From: Chloroflexota bacterium
GTDB lineage: Bacteria > Chloroflexota > Limnocylindria > Limnocylindrales > CSP1-4
Direction of reading: 5' to 3'
Assembly: GCA_021802825.1 (NCBI GenBank)
Contig: JAJZRG010000038.1
Coordinates: 1 to 38,125 of the forward strand
DNA length: 38,125 nucleotides
Part shown: positions 29,735 through 37,635 of the stretch, piece after piece
How the letters are laid out: each line of letters opens with the position of its first letter
How positions within the stretch are numbered: position 1 is the stretch's first letter
The notes under the pieces: generated by a model
What the model saw: only the letters and a program-made list of their open reading frames with translations
Databases searched by the model: none
What the model was told of the DNA's origin: nothing
Position numbers and translations under genes: made by a program

Positions 29735-30772
29735 GTGCCCGCCGGCTTGCTGAGCGTGTTCCGCGCCTCAGTACCCCCGGATCTCCTGCGCGCCGCAGAT
29801 CCTGAGCTTCAGGCGTTCTACGAGGGCCCTTCCGTGGCCCGGGTGGAGGGCCTCTTCGCGCACTGGTTCGGCGTCTCCTCCAAGGGCGAGGAGGCGACGA
29901 TCGTACTGGTCTCGGGCTGGGAATCCGAGGATGCGGCCACGGCGTTCGCGCGGGCGAACCGGCTTCCCTGCCGGACGGGGCGGATCGCCGAGATTGTCGC
30001 GCTTGGGACGACGGAGCGATGGGACCTCGTCGACCAGGTCGTGAGCACCTTCGAGCCAAGCGCTGCCACGGTGATGCGCATCACCAAGCTGCAGGTGTCG
30101 CCCGAGCGCCTCGAGGCGGTGATCGATGAACTCGTGGCCGAGCGCGCGTGGGTTCCAGGCCAGTCGGACGTCGCCGCCTCCCAGCTTGCTGCTCGGTGTG
30201 CCGGCGATGGAGCGCAGGTCCTGGTGCTCACCGCCTGGCGCGACGCGGTGACACTCGCCCGCATGCAGACCCGCGTCACAACGTGGTGGAACGCTTTCGC
30301 GAAAAGGCGCGGCCTCACCGTCACGGTCGACAGCTTCGAGCTGCGCCCGAGCGGGCTGCTCCGCCTGACGCCGCGCGGCCCCGCCGTGGTGATCACCAAT
30401 GACCATGGCGTGATCGTGGACGCAACCCCGGCGGCGGTCGGCCTGCTCGGACGGTCGGTCTGGGACCTGTTCCAGCTCCGCTTCGATGACCTGCCGCGAC
30501 ACCTCGAGGACGGCACTGCCCTCATCTCGCGCCCGGAGGGAGGGTCCATCCGAGTGCACGTGGCACGCTCCGCGAACATGCCGGCGCCCGGCCGGCACGC
30601 GGCGCTGCTGATCCCCGCGTTCGAGCCGGCGCCGGTCGAGAGCTCACTCGAGGCGGCAATCGCCGCGGCCTATCGCCGGGGGCCGACCGAACCGCGGCCC
30701 GTCCCGGTCAGCGAGCCGGGCGGGCTCAGCGCAGCCCCCTTGCCGGCATCGATCCCCGCCAGCTCCGGATAA
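29735..30772 (+). CDS. Unclassified protein with ABM-like N-terminus and PAS-like C-terminus
   Basis: The start is GTG 29735 with a strong GAGGAGGAAG just upstream; 345 residues. Residues about 1-100 and 110-205 look like two related alpha-beta units, each with a strand, a helix and a Trp-containing strand (IVLVSGWESEDAATAFARAN and VLVLTAWRDAVTLARMQTRV), like dimeric alpha-beta barrel (ABM/stress-response) domains fused in tandem. From about 215, AVVITNDHGVIVDATPAAVG then LLGRSVWDLFQLRFDDLP resembles a PAS domain. The last 45 residues are a Pro/Ala-rich tail. No catalytic residues are evident. It may sense a small ligand or redox cue; that is inference. Confidence 0.65.
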   Translation: MPAGLLSVFRASVPPDLLRAADPELQAFYEGPSVARVEGLFAHWFGVSSKGEEATIVLVSGWESEDAATAFARANRLPCRTGRIAEIVALGTTERWDLVDQVVSTFEPSAATVMRITKLQVSPERLEAVIDELVAERAWVPGQSDVAASQLAARCAGDGAQVLVLTAWRDAVTLARMQTRVTTWWNAFAKRRGLTVTVDSFELRPSGLLRLTPRGPAVVITNDHGVIVDATPAAVGLLGRSVWDLFQLRFDDLPRHLEDGTALISRPEGGSIRVHVARSANMPAPGRHAALLIPAFEPAPVESSLEAAIAAAYRRGPTEPRPVPVSEPGGLSAAPLPASIPASSG

Positions 30773-30858
30773 GGAGCGCCGGTCGGGGCGGGCCGCGCGC
30801 CGCAGAGAACCACGATCTCAGTTCGGAGGCCCTTGTTCATGACATTCAGGCGGCGCCC

Positions 30859-31062
30859 GTGTATCTGCCGGCGTCGATGGAGCAGCTCCGCAAGGTCACG
30901 TCGCCCAGCATTGCCACGCCACTGGCGGTGTTGACCGAGACTATCGTCGATGACACCCATGCGTTCCGCCCCTGCTGCGATGCGACGAGACCGGGGCGGG
31001 TCAGGCTCTGCACCCGAGCCGGCAGCGCGACGCGCGCGACCGCCCGGGTGAGCGTGCGATGA
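30859..31062 (+). CDS. Possible small ORF before the phosphatase
   Basis: A GTG-started frame of 67 codons ends with a TGA overlapping the ATG of the next gene (ATGA). The first 35 residues look protein-like (YLPASMEQLRKVTSPSIATP) but the rest is Arg/Ala/Thr-rich and there is no ribosome site. It may be the tail of a decayed gene. Nothing else is seen in 30773-31058. Confidence 0.25.
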   Translation: MYLPASMEQLRKVTSPSIATPLAVLTETIVDDTHAFRPCCDATRPGRVRLCTRAGSATRATARVSVR

Positions 31063-31688
31063 CCGACCTTCGGGCCCACGCCTCGTGGCCGCGCCTCGTG
31101 CTGCTCCGCCACGGCGTCACCGCGGCGCCCGCCGGCACGTACCTCGGCTCGCGGCTCGATCCCCCCCTGAGCCCTCGTGGCGAATGCCAGGCACGGGCGG
31201 CCCGATCCGCGCTCGATCGGCTCGCCCTGTCCGTGGTCGTGACGTCACCACTGCGGCGAGCGGTCGAGACCGCGAACCTCGCTGTCCCGCCGGTCGCCCG
31301 GCCCGGCCAGAGGGTGGTCGAGGACCGCTTCCGGGAACAGGACATGGGCGACTACACCGGCCTCGCGTGGGACCAGATCAAGGAGCTTGGGCGAGACGCG
31401 GCACGCGCGTGGCGGGATCACGGTGCGGCGCCTCCGGGCGGCGAATCCGCCGGCCTGATGTGGCACCGCACGATCGAGGCGGCGCTGGAGCTGACCACGG
31501 AGGCAGACGGCCACGCGAACCTGCTGATCGTGAGCCACAGCGGCCCGATTTGCGCCCTGCTCGCGAGCGCGAAGGGGCTCGGACCTGCCGATGAGCGGCG
31601 GATTCGCGTCCCCCACGGCTGGCTCCGGTCCATCCGGGCGACGCCATCGGTCCGGGCACGCTGGCTCAAGATCCTCGCCGCGACCTGA
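31059..31688 (+). CDS. Histidine phosphatase superfamily (phosphoglycerate-mutase-like)
   Basis: The 209-residue protein has the catalytic LVLLRHGVTAAPAGTYLGSR (RHG motif at about 17-19), SPLRRAVETANLA, an acidic DRFREQDMGDYTGL and the second catalytic His in LLIVSHSGPICALL. All four expected catalytic residues appear present. Members include broad-specificity phosphatases, cofactor-dependent mutases and alpha-ribazole phosphatase, and the substrate cannot be decided. It precedes the glycan cluster by 243 bases and may be unrelated to it. Confidence 0.92.
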   Translation: MTDLRAHASWPRLVLLRHGVTAAPAGTYLGSRLDPPLSPRGECQARAARSALDRLALSVVVTSPLRRAVETANLAVPPVARPGQRVVEDRFREQDMGDYTGLAWDQIKELGRDAARAWRDHGAAPPGGESAGLMWHRTIEAALELTTEADGHANLLIVSHSGPICALLASAKGLGPADERRIRVPHGWLRSIRATPSVRARWLKILAAT

Positions 31689-31691
31689 TCC

Positions 31692-31713
31692 GACGGAGCA
31701 TCGAGCGTCCGTC
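31692..31713 (+). terminator. Possible terminator after the phosphatase gene
   Basis: GACGGA and TCCGTC form a 6-bp stem around a 10-base loop, 3 bases after the stop codon. No T-run follows. Confidence 0.35.
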
Positions 31714-31777
31714 AAAGCGCCGATCGGCGACCGCGGTGCGGCCACCGCGCCGCCTGCATCGGGCTCGGTCGGAGCGG

Positions 31778-31856
31778 TGAGAACCTTCTCATCGCGGGCT
31801 CATCGGAGGCTCCGCCTAGTCCGCGACGCTCCTGTCATGCCGCCGGATCTCCGGCG
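31778..31856. promoter_or_regulatory. Two palindromes upstream of the glycan cluster
   Basis: TGAGAACCTTCTCA (31778-31791) is a perfect 6-bp inverted repeat with a 2-base centre. CGCCGGATCTCCGGCG (31841-31856) is a perfect 7-bp inverted repeat with a 2-base centre. They lie 140 and 75 bases before the first glycosyltransferase, in the only long gap upstream of the cluster, and are candidate regulator sites. Confidence 0.4.
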
Positions 31857-31931
31857 TGCTGGGCCACCACCTCGGGTGGCGACACCAGCGGCGTCCCCCC
31901 GACCGGCGGGTGGACTCGAGGAGGAACACTC

Positions 31932-33242
31932 ATGACGGCGGTCCGCGTCCCCACCGCCTTCGACTCAGTGAACGGCGCCTTTGCCGATGTCGATGCCGAG
32001 CCCCGACTCCGGCGCCTCCTGCTCTACTCCCACGACACCTACGGTCTGGGCCACCTTCGACGGAACCTGGCCATCGCCAACTACCTGCTGCGCACCACCC
32101 GGCAGCTGCAGATCGTGCTCGTCAGCGGCTCACCGGTGGCTGCACGCTTCCCCATGCCTCGAGGCCTCTCCCTGGTGACGCTGCCGTCGGTGGTCAAGGT
32201 GGCGCCCGAGGAGTACGCGGCGCGTGACCGGCAGATCAGCTTCGGCGTCGTGAGCCGTGCGCGGGCGGCCATCATCGCCGATGTGGCGCGGCGCTTCCAG
32301 CCCGACGCCGTGCTGGTCGATCACGCGCCCCAGGGCATGAAGGGCGAGTTGCTCCCGATGTTCGATGCCCTTCGCCGGCACGTCCCGGAGGCGCGCATCG
32401 TCCTGGGACTGCGCGACATCCTGGACGATCCGGCCAGCGTTCGGAGGACGTGGGAGGATCAGGGGGTGCTCGACACGCTCGAGCACGTCTACCACCGCGT
32501 GCTCGTCTACGGATCGAGAGACATCCTGGACGTGGCGACAGCGTACGGCATCCCGAACCGCCTGCGCTCGCGCGTCTCCTACTGCGGGTACGTCTCGCGG
32601 CACGGCGATTCGCTACCCCATGCGGTCCCGGCGGGGACCGACGACCTGCCCGCCGGGCCCTACGTGCTGGGCACGGCCGGCGGCGGCGAGGACGGTATCC
32701 CGGTCCTGCAGGCAACCTTGCGGGCGGCCGCGAAGGTGGGGATCCAGGGGCTCCTTGTCACGGGCCCGCTCATGCGGCCGTCTATCCGGCGGGAGCTCGC
32801 GGCCGAGGCGGCGACCGTCGACGGCGTGCGCGTCGTTGAGTTCGTCCCGGACCTCGAGCGGGTCATGGCGGGAGCTGCGGCGATCGTCACGATGGGCGGC
32901 TACAACACCCTGTGCGAAGCGGTTGCGAGCGGTGTGCCGACGGTCGTGATCCCGCGGACGTGGCCACGTCGCGAGCAGGCGATCCGCGCCGGGCTGTTCG
33001 CCGAGCGCGGTCTGGTGCGCGTCGTGGAGCCCGGCGATGATCTGGCCGAGCGCCTGACGGCGCCGCTCCGGGCAGCACTGGCAGACGGCCCGCGGGGCAT
33101 CGTCGGGATTGACCTCGACGGGGCGCGGCGCGTGCGCGACGCGCTGCTGGACGAGGTTGGGCGCCCCGCCTCGGAGCCGGCTGTCATCCACGGGCTGCCG
33201 CGGCTCCGCCCGACCGGGCTGCCTCGGCTGATGCCGGCATGA
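31932..33242 (+). CDS. GT-B glycosyltransferase (GT28/COG4671-like)
   Basis: The 436-residue protein begins, after a 25-residue lead, with RRLLLYSHDTYGLGHLRRNL, the first Rossmann unit of the 'predicted glycosyltransferase' family related to MurG. A middle PYVLGTAGGGEDG starts the second domain, and the C-terminal nucleotide-sugar site is MGGYNTLCEAVASGVPTVVI followed by PRTWPRREQAIRAG. GAGGAGGAA lies 6 bases before ATG 31932. No membrane segments are seen. It opens the glycan operon; its stop overlaps the next start (ATGA). Confidence 0.88.
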   Translation: MTAVRVPTAFDSVNGAFADVDAEPRLRRLLLYSHDTYGLGHLRRNLAIANYLLRTTRQLQIVLVSGSPVAARFPMPRGLSLVTLPSVVKVAPEEYAARDRQISFGVVSRARAAIIADVARRFQPDAVLVDHAPQGMKGELLPMFDALRRHVPEARIVLGLRDILDDPASVRRTWEDQGVLDTLEHVYHRVLVYGSRDILDVATAYGIPNRLRSRVSYCGYVSRHGDSLPHAVPAGTDDLPAGPYVLGTAGGGEDGIPVLQATLRAAAKVGIQGLLVTGPLMRPSIRRELAAEAATVDGVRVVEFVPDLERVMAGAAAIVTMGGYNTLCEAVASGVPTVVIPRTWPRREQAIRAGLFAERGLVRVVEPGDDLAERLTAPLRAALADGPRGIVGIDLDGARRVRDALLDEVGRPASEPAVIHGLPRLRPTGLPRLMPA

Positions 33243-34507
33243 GCGGCACCGTGGGGTACCTGACCAAGCGTTTCCCGCGCCTTTCGGAGACGTTCATCCT
33301 CGACGAGATCCTGGGACTCGAGGAGTGCGGCGTGTCGCTCCGCCTGTACGCGCTGGCCCATCCGGGCGAGGCGGTCGTGCAGCCGGACGTGGCCCGGGTC
33401 GCAAGCCCGCTCGTGTACCTTCATCCGCCCGGTGGCTGGCGTCAGGGGGCGGCAACCGCCCGCGCGACCGTCACCGCCCACTGCCGCCTGCTGGCCCGCT
33501 CGCCCCGCCGCTACCTCGGGGTTCTGGGATATCTCGCCTGGAAGCGCCACCATCTCTCGTCGTTGCGTCACTTCGCCGAGGCAGGGCGGCTCGCGCTGCT
33601 CCTCGAGGCGGAGGACGCTCGGCACCTCCACGCGGCGTTCGCCCATGGCCCGGCATCGGTGGCTCACTTCGTCCACCTCCTCACTGGCCTGCCCTTCAGC
33701 TTTTCTGCTCACGCGAAAGACCTGTACCTCTCGGCACCCGACTTGCTGGGTCGCAAGGTGGCTGCGGCGGAGTTCGTCCTCGTCTGCTCCGAGTCGGCGG
33801 CGGCGGCCCTCCGCGCGTTGCCCGGTGCCGGTGGCGCCAAGATCGTGCTCGCCTACCACGGCGTCGACACCGCTCGCTTCCGCCCCCCGGTCGGCCGGTG
33901 GGGCGCCTCGGTCATCGCTGATCCCGGCGCGTCGCCGCTCCGACTCCTGGCGGTGGGCAGGCTCGTCGAGAAGAAGGGCTACCCGATCCTCCTTGAGGCC
34001 CTGGCGCAGGCCCGGGCCGCCGGTCATCGGGTCGAGCTCGACGTGATCGGCGTCGGGCCACAGCTGCGGGCACTCGATGCCCGCACGAGGGCTCTCGGGC
34101 TGTCCGGGAGCGTACGGTTTCTCGGCGCGCGCACCCACCAGGAAGTCGCGGCGGCCTACCTCCAGGCGGACGCATTCGTCCAGGCGAGCGTGGTGCTCGC
34201 CGACGGCGATCGTGACGGGATCCCCAACTCGCTCCTCGAGGCGATGGCGACCGGGTTGCCCGTGGTGGCCACCACTGTCGGCGGCATCCCCGAGGTGGTG
34301 ATCCACGGTCAGACCGGCCTCCTGGCAGCGCCGGGTGACTCGGCAGCCCTGGCCGACCTCTTGGCCACGCTTGCGACCGATCGAGACCTCCGGCGACAGC
34401 TCGGCCGGCAGGCGCGGGAGCGGGTGGTCGAGAGCTTCGACCGGGGCGGCATGATCCGGGCCGTCTCCCCGTTGTTCGGCCGACCGGCCGCCCAGGAAGC
34501 CGCCTGA
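33239..34507 (+). CDS. GT4-family glycosyltransferase
   Basis: The 422-residue GT-B enzyme starts VGYLTKRFPRLSETFILDEI, typical of the WcaL/colanic-acid type group of GT4. The donor-binding half has LRLLAVGRLVEKKGYPILLE and the motif DGIPNSLLEAMATGLPVVAT; the first acidic residue of the usual E-x7-E is Asp here, a common variant. VSSFAHAKD-type acceptor-side sequence is visible as FSFSAHAKDLYLS. Its ATG overlaps the upstream stop and the next gene begins 1 base after its own. Confidence 0.92.
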   Translation: MSGTVGYLTKRFPRLSETFILDEILGLEECGVSLRLYALAHPGEAVVQPDVARVASPLVYLHPPGGWRQGAATARATVTAHCRLLARSPRRYLGVLGYLAWKRHHLSSLRHFAEAGRLALLLEAEDARHLHAAFAHGPASVAHFVHLLTGLPFSFSAHAKDLYLSAPDLLGRKVAAAEFVLVCSESAAAALRALPGAGGAKIVLAYHGVDTARFRPPVGRWGASVIADPGASPLRLLAVGRLVEKKGYPILLEALAQARAAGHRVELDVIGVGPQLRALDARTRALGLSGSVRFLGARTHQEVAAAYLQADAFVQASVVLADGDRDGIPNSLLEAMATGLPVVATTVGGIPEVVIHGQTGLLAAPGDSAALADLLATLATDRDLRRQLGRQARERVVESFDRGGMIRAVSPLFGRPAAQEAA

Positions 34508-34508
34508 G

Positions 34509-35729
34509 ATGCGGGTCGCGTATCTCCTCCCCGACCCGGGCATCCCGGTCGGGGGCGTCAAGGGAGCGTCCGTCCACGTGGCCGAGGTCTGCCGCGCCCT
34601 GGTGGACGTGGGCGCCCAAGTGCGATTGTTCGCCATGCGCGCGGTGGGCGAGCCGCCGCCGGGCGTGGAGCTCGACCTCTTCGATTGCCCACCACTCCCG
34701 TCGGGAACGCCCGGCGAAAGGGCCAAGCGGCAAGCGGTCGAGGACTTCCTTGCCTGGGCCGAGGACCGCGTCGCCGGCTTCGGCGCCGAGCTCATCGTCG
34801 AGCGTCTCTCCCTCTTCGCCGGGACCGGCGGGGAACTCGCGGCCCGTCTCGACGTGCCGCGCGTGGTGGAGGTGAACGCTCCGGTCGCGGCGGAACGGGC
34901 GCGGCACGCTGGGCTGACGCTCGTGACGCAGGCGGAGGACGCGGAGCGGAGCGCCCTGACAGGGGCCACCGTGCTCGCCGTCTCACCACCCATGGCAATC
35001 TGGAGCCAGGCTCGCGGGGCCGCCTCCGTCCAGACGACCCCCAACGGGGTGGACGCCGACCGATTCGCCCCGCAGCGGAACGCCTCCGCAGCTGCCGCGA
35101 TCCGCTCGGCCCTCGGCGTGGACGGATCTGAACTGGTCGGCTTCGTCGGCAGCATGAAGCCGTGGCACGGCGTCGGGACGCTGATGGACGCGGTTGCCCT
35201 GCTCGTGCCGCGGCGACCGCGCCTCCACCTGTTGCTGGTGGGCGAGGGCCCCGCGCTCGCGGACCTGAAGGTCCGCGCCAGCCAGCTGGACCTGGCCGAC
35301 CGATGTCACCTCACCGGGCCGGTGCCCAGCGCTGACGTGCCGGGCTACCTTGCCGCCCTCGACGTGGCCGTCGCTCCGTATCACCACCCGGGTCTGAGCG
35401 AGGGGTTCTACTTCTCGCCGCTCAAGGTTGTGGAGGCGATGGCGGCCGCGCGCCCGATCGTGGCCTCCCGCTTCGAGCCCATCGAGGCGATGCTGGACGG
35501 CACCGGCCGACTCGTCCCTCCTGGGGACGCCGCCGCGCTCGCCGGTGCCTTGACCGCACTGCTCGACGACCCGACCGCCGCTCGCACACTGGGCCTCAGG
35601 GCACGGAGGCGCGCGGTGGCCCATTTCAGCTGGCGGGCCGTCGCGGCGGGGATCCTGGCCATGGCCCGCCCAGCCGGCCTGGCTGTCAGCACAGGGGCCG
35701 GAGGACCGCGCCTTGCGCGCTGGCGGTAG
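34509..35729 (+). CDS. GT4-like glycosyltransferase
   Basis: The 406-residue protein has MRVAYLLPDPGIPVGGVKGA with the Gly-rich acceptor loop (KGASVHVAEVCRAL) and a C-terminal donor half with LVGFVGSMKPWHGVGTLMDA, LHLLLVGEGPAL and GFYFSPLKVVEAMAAARPIV. The E-x7-E pattern is changed, with Ser-Pro-Leu-Lys before the conserved Glu of VVEAMA, as in some GT4 members (SPLKxxEYMA). It lies between another GT4 gene and the ABC exporter. Confidence 0.9.
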   Translation: MRVAYLLPDPGIPVGGVKGASVHVAEVCRALVDVGAQVRLFAMRAVGEPPPGVELDLFDCPPLPSGTPGERAKRQAVEDFLAWAEDRVAGFGAELIVERLSLFAGTGGELAARLDVPRVVEVNAPVAAERARHAGLTLVTQAEDAERSALTGATVLAVSPPMAIWSQARGAASVQTTPNGVDADRFAPQRNASAAAAIRSALGVDGSELVGFVGSMKPWHGVGTLMDAVALLVPRRPRLHLLLVGEGPALADLKVRASQLDLADRCHLTGPVPSADVPGYLAALDVAVAPYHHPGLSEGFYFSPLKVVEAMAAARPIVASRFEPIEAMLDGTGRLVPPGDAAALAGALTALLDDPTAARTLGLRARRRAVAHFSWRAVAAGILAMARPAGLAVSTGAGGPRLARWR

Positions 35730-35742
35730 GGGGCGCACCGGC

Positions 35743-37635
35743 ATGGCCGGCCAGGCACCGCGCCGAGGCGCGAGCCCCTCCACGCCAGGCGCCGCGGCGG
35801 CCCCCGCCGCCGGGACCGGACGCGTGTTGCGTCGCTTCATGCCGTTCCTCGGTCCGGTCCGTGGCACGCTCGCACTGGGGATCGCGGCCGGCGTCGTCCA
35901 GACGGTCTTCCAGTGGATCTCGCCGTGGCCATTGAAGCTGATCTTCGACAGCGTCCTCAACACCATCCCGCTGCCGGCATTCCTCGGCTTCGTGCCGGCC
36001 GCGCCGGACGCACGTCTCGCGGTCCTCGCCGCCGGAATGGCGCTCATCGCCGTGGGGCTCGGGGTCTTCGGCTACGCCTCTTCGGTCTGGCTCGCCCAAG
36101 CCGGGCAGCGCCTCGTGTACGACGTTCGGGTCGCCCTGTTTGGCCACCTCACCGCGCAGTCCCTCGCCTTCCACGACGCTCGCACGACCGGCGACATGAT
36201 GAGCCGCCTGAGCGGGGACGCGCAGGCACTCCAGGCGATGATGATCACGGCCGTCCCAACCCTGCTCAACAACGTGCTCACGATGGTCGGCATCGTCGTG
36301 ATCATGTTCCTCGTCGACTGGCGCTTCGCGCTGATCACGCTGGCTCTTGTTCCCGTCCTGCACCTCAGTGCCCGGCGCATGATCGCGGGTCTCAAGGGCG
36401 CCGTCCGCCAGGCACGCCGCCAGGAAGGCGTCGCCTCCGGCGTGGCCCAGGAGGTGCTCGCGGCCATCTCCGCCGTCCAGGTCTTCGGGCGGGAGGCCGA
36501 TGAGGCCGACCGCTTCGCAAACGCCACCGCCAACGGGCTCGCAGCGAGCCGGCGCGCGATCGCGTTGCAGTCGGGCCTGACGAGCGTGACCGGCGGGATC
36601 ATGGCTCTCGGCGCGGTGCCTGTGGTGTGGCTCGGCGCGCTCGCCATCATCCACGGCCAGCTCACCGTCGGCGAGTTGTTGCTGTTCACGGCCTACCTGA
36701 GGGCCACCTACACGCCGATCCGGCAGACGGCCAAGCTGGCAATCGTGTTCGGCCAGGGGATGGCTGCCGCCGAGCGGATCGCCGAAGTCCTCGACACGGC
36801 GGAGGAGGTTCCAGAGCGGCCCTCGGCTCGCCCCCCGGGTCCCGGCCCCGGCACGCTGACCTTCGACCATGTCGGCTACCGATACGCGACGGGTCGGTCA
36901 GTGCTCGAAGACATCGGGCTGGAGGTACCGGCAGGCACGCGGCTTGCCATCGTGGGTGCCACTGGATCGGGCAAGAGCACGCTGGTCCGGCTTGTCCCGC
37001 GCTTCTATGACCCGACGACCGGCAGTGTCCGACTCGACGGCGTGGACCTGCGCGACCTGACCCTGGCCGGCCTCCGCGAACGGGTGGCGATGGTGACCCA
37101 GGAGCCCTACATCTTCCGTAGCACCGTCTGGGAGAACATCGCCTACGGCGCCGTCGGGTCACGCCTCTCGCGGGCTGAATCCATCGCCGCCGCCCGCGCG
37201 GCAGGGGTCGACGAGGTGCTCGAGAGCCTCCGCGACGGGTACGACACGCTCGTGTCCGAGCGCGGGTCGACCCTGTCTGGGGGACAGAGGCAGTGCATCT
37301 CCGTCGCGCGGGCAATGGCCCGCGACCCCAGGGTGCTCGTGCTCGACGAGCCGACCACCGGTCTCGACGCCAAGGCCGAGGCCGTGCTCGTCGCAGCCCT
37401 CGACCGGCTGGCGGAGGGGCGCACGACCATCGTCGTCAGCCACCAGCTGGGCGCCGTGAAAGGCGCTGACCAGATCATCCTGCTCGACCACGGTCGCATC
37501 CTGGAGCGTGGCACGCATCGCGAGCTCCTCGAGGCTCGGTCGCGTTACTGGGACCTGCATTCCGTCCAGGTCGGCCGACTCGCGCCCGTGGCAGCCGACG
37601 GTCGCACCAGCACCCTAAGCGGAGGACTTCGATGA
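35743..37635 (+). CDS. ABC exporter, fused permease and ATPase (MsbA/PglK type)
   Basis: The start chosen is ATG 35743, after AGGGGG, giving 630 residues; an in-frame TTG at 35713 lies in the previous gene. About six transmembrane helices span residues 35-320 (for example LALGIAAGVVQTVFQW; VLTMVGIVVIMFLVDWRFAL). The ATPase has Walker A VGATGSGKSTLVRLVPRFYD, the Q loop TQEPYIF, signature LSGGQRQCISVARAMARDPR and Walker B VLVLDEPTTGLD. Half-size exporters of this type flip lipids or lipid-linked sugars. Set among glycosyltransferases, a glycolipid flippase role is likely. The stop overlaps the next start (ATGA). Confidence 0.9.
   Translation: MAGQAPRRGASPSTPGAAAAPAAGTGRVLRRFMPFLGPVRGTLALGIAAGVVQTVFQWISPWPLKLIFDSVLNTIPLPAFLGFVPAAPDARLAVLAAGMALIAVGLGVFGYASSVWLAQAGQRLVYDVRVALFGHLTAQSLAFHDARTTGDMMSRLSGDAQALQAMMITAVPTLLNNVLTMVGIVVIMFLVDWRFALITLALVPVLHLSARRMIAGLKGAVRQARRQEGVASGVAQEVLAAISAVQVFGREADEADRFANATANGLAASRRAIALQSGLTSVTGGIMALGAVPVVWLGALAIIHGQLTVGELLLFTAYLRATYTPIRQTAKLAIVFGQGMAAAERIAEVLDTAEEVPERPSARPPGPGPGTLTFDHVGYRYATGRSVLEDIGLEVPAGTRLAIVGATGSGKSTLVRLVPRFYDPTTGSVRLDGVDLRDLTLAGLRERVAMVTQEPYIFRSTVWENIAYGAVGSRLSRAESIAAARAAGVDEVLESLRDGYDTLVSERGSTLSGGQRQCISVARAMARDPRVLVLDEPTTGLDAKAEAVLVAALDRLAEGRTTIVVSHQLGAVKGADQIILLDHGRILERGTHRELLEARSRYWDLHSVQVGRLAPVAADGRTSTLSGGLR

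Noticed and set aside
32900..35155. A 751-residue open frame on the - strand opposite the glycosyltransferases
   Set aside because: Composition is Arg/Ala/Ser-rich and it runs across three well-supported + strand genes.
36878..36890. CCGATACG inside the ABC exporter gene as a promoter
   Set aside because: Within a coding region, no matching -35 element, and no gene begins after it.
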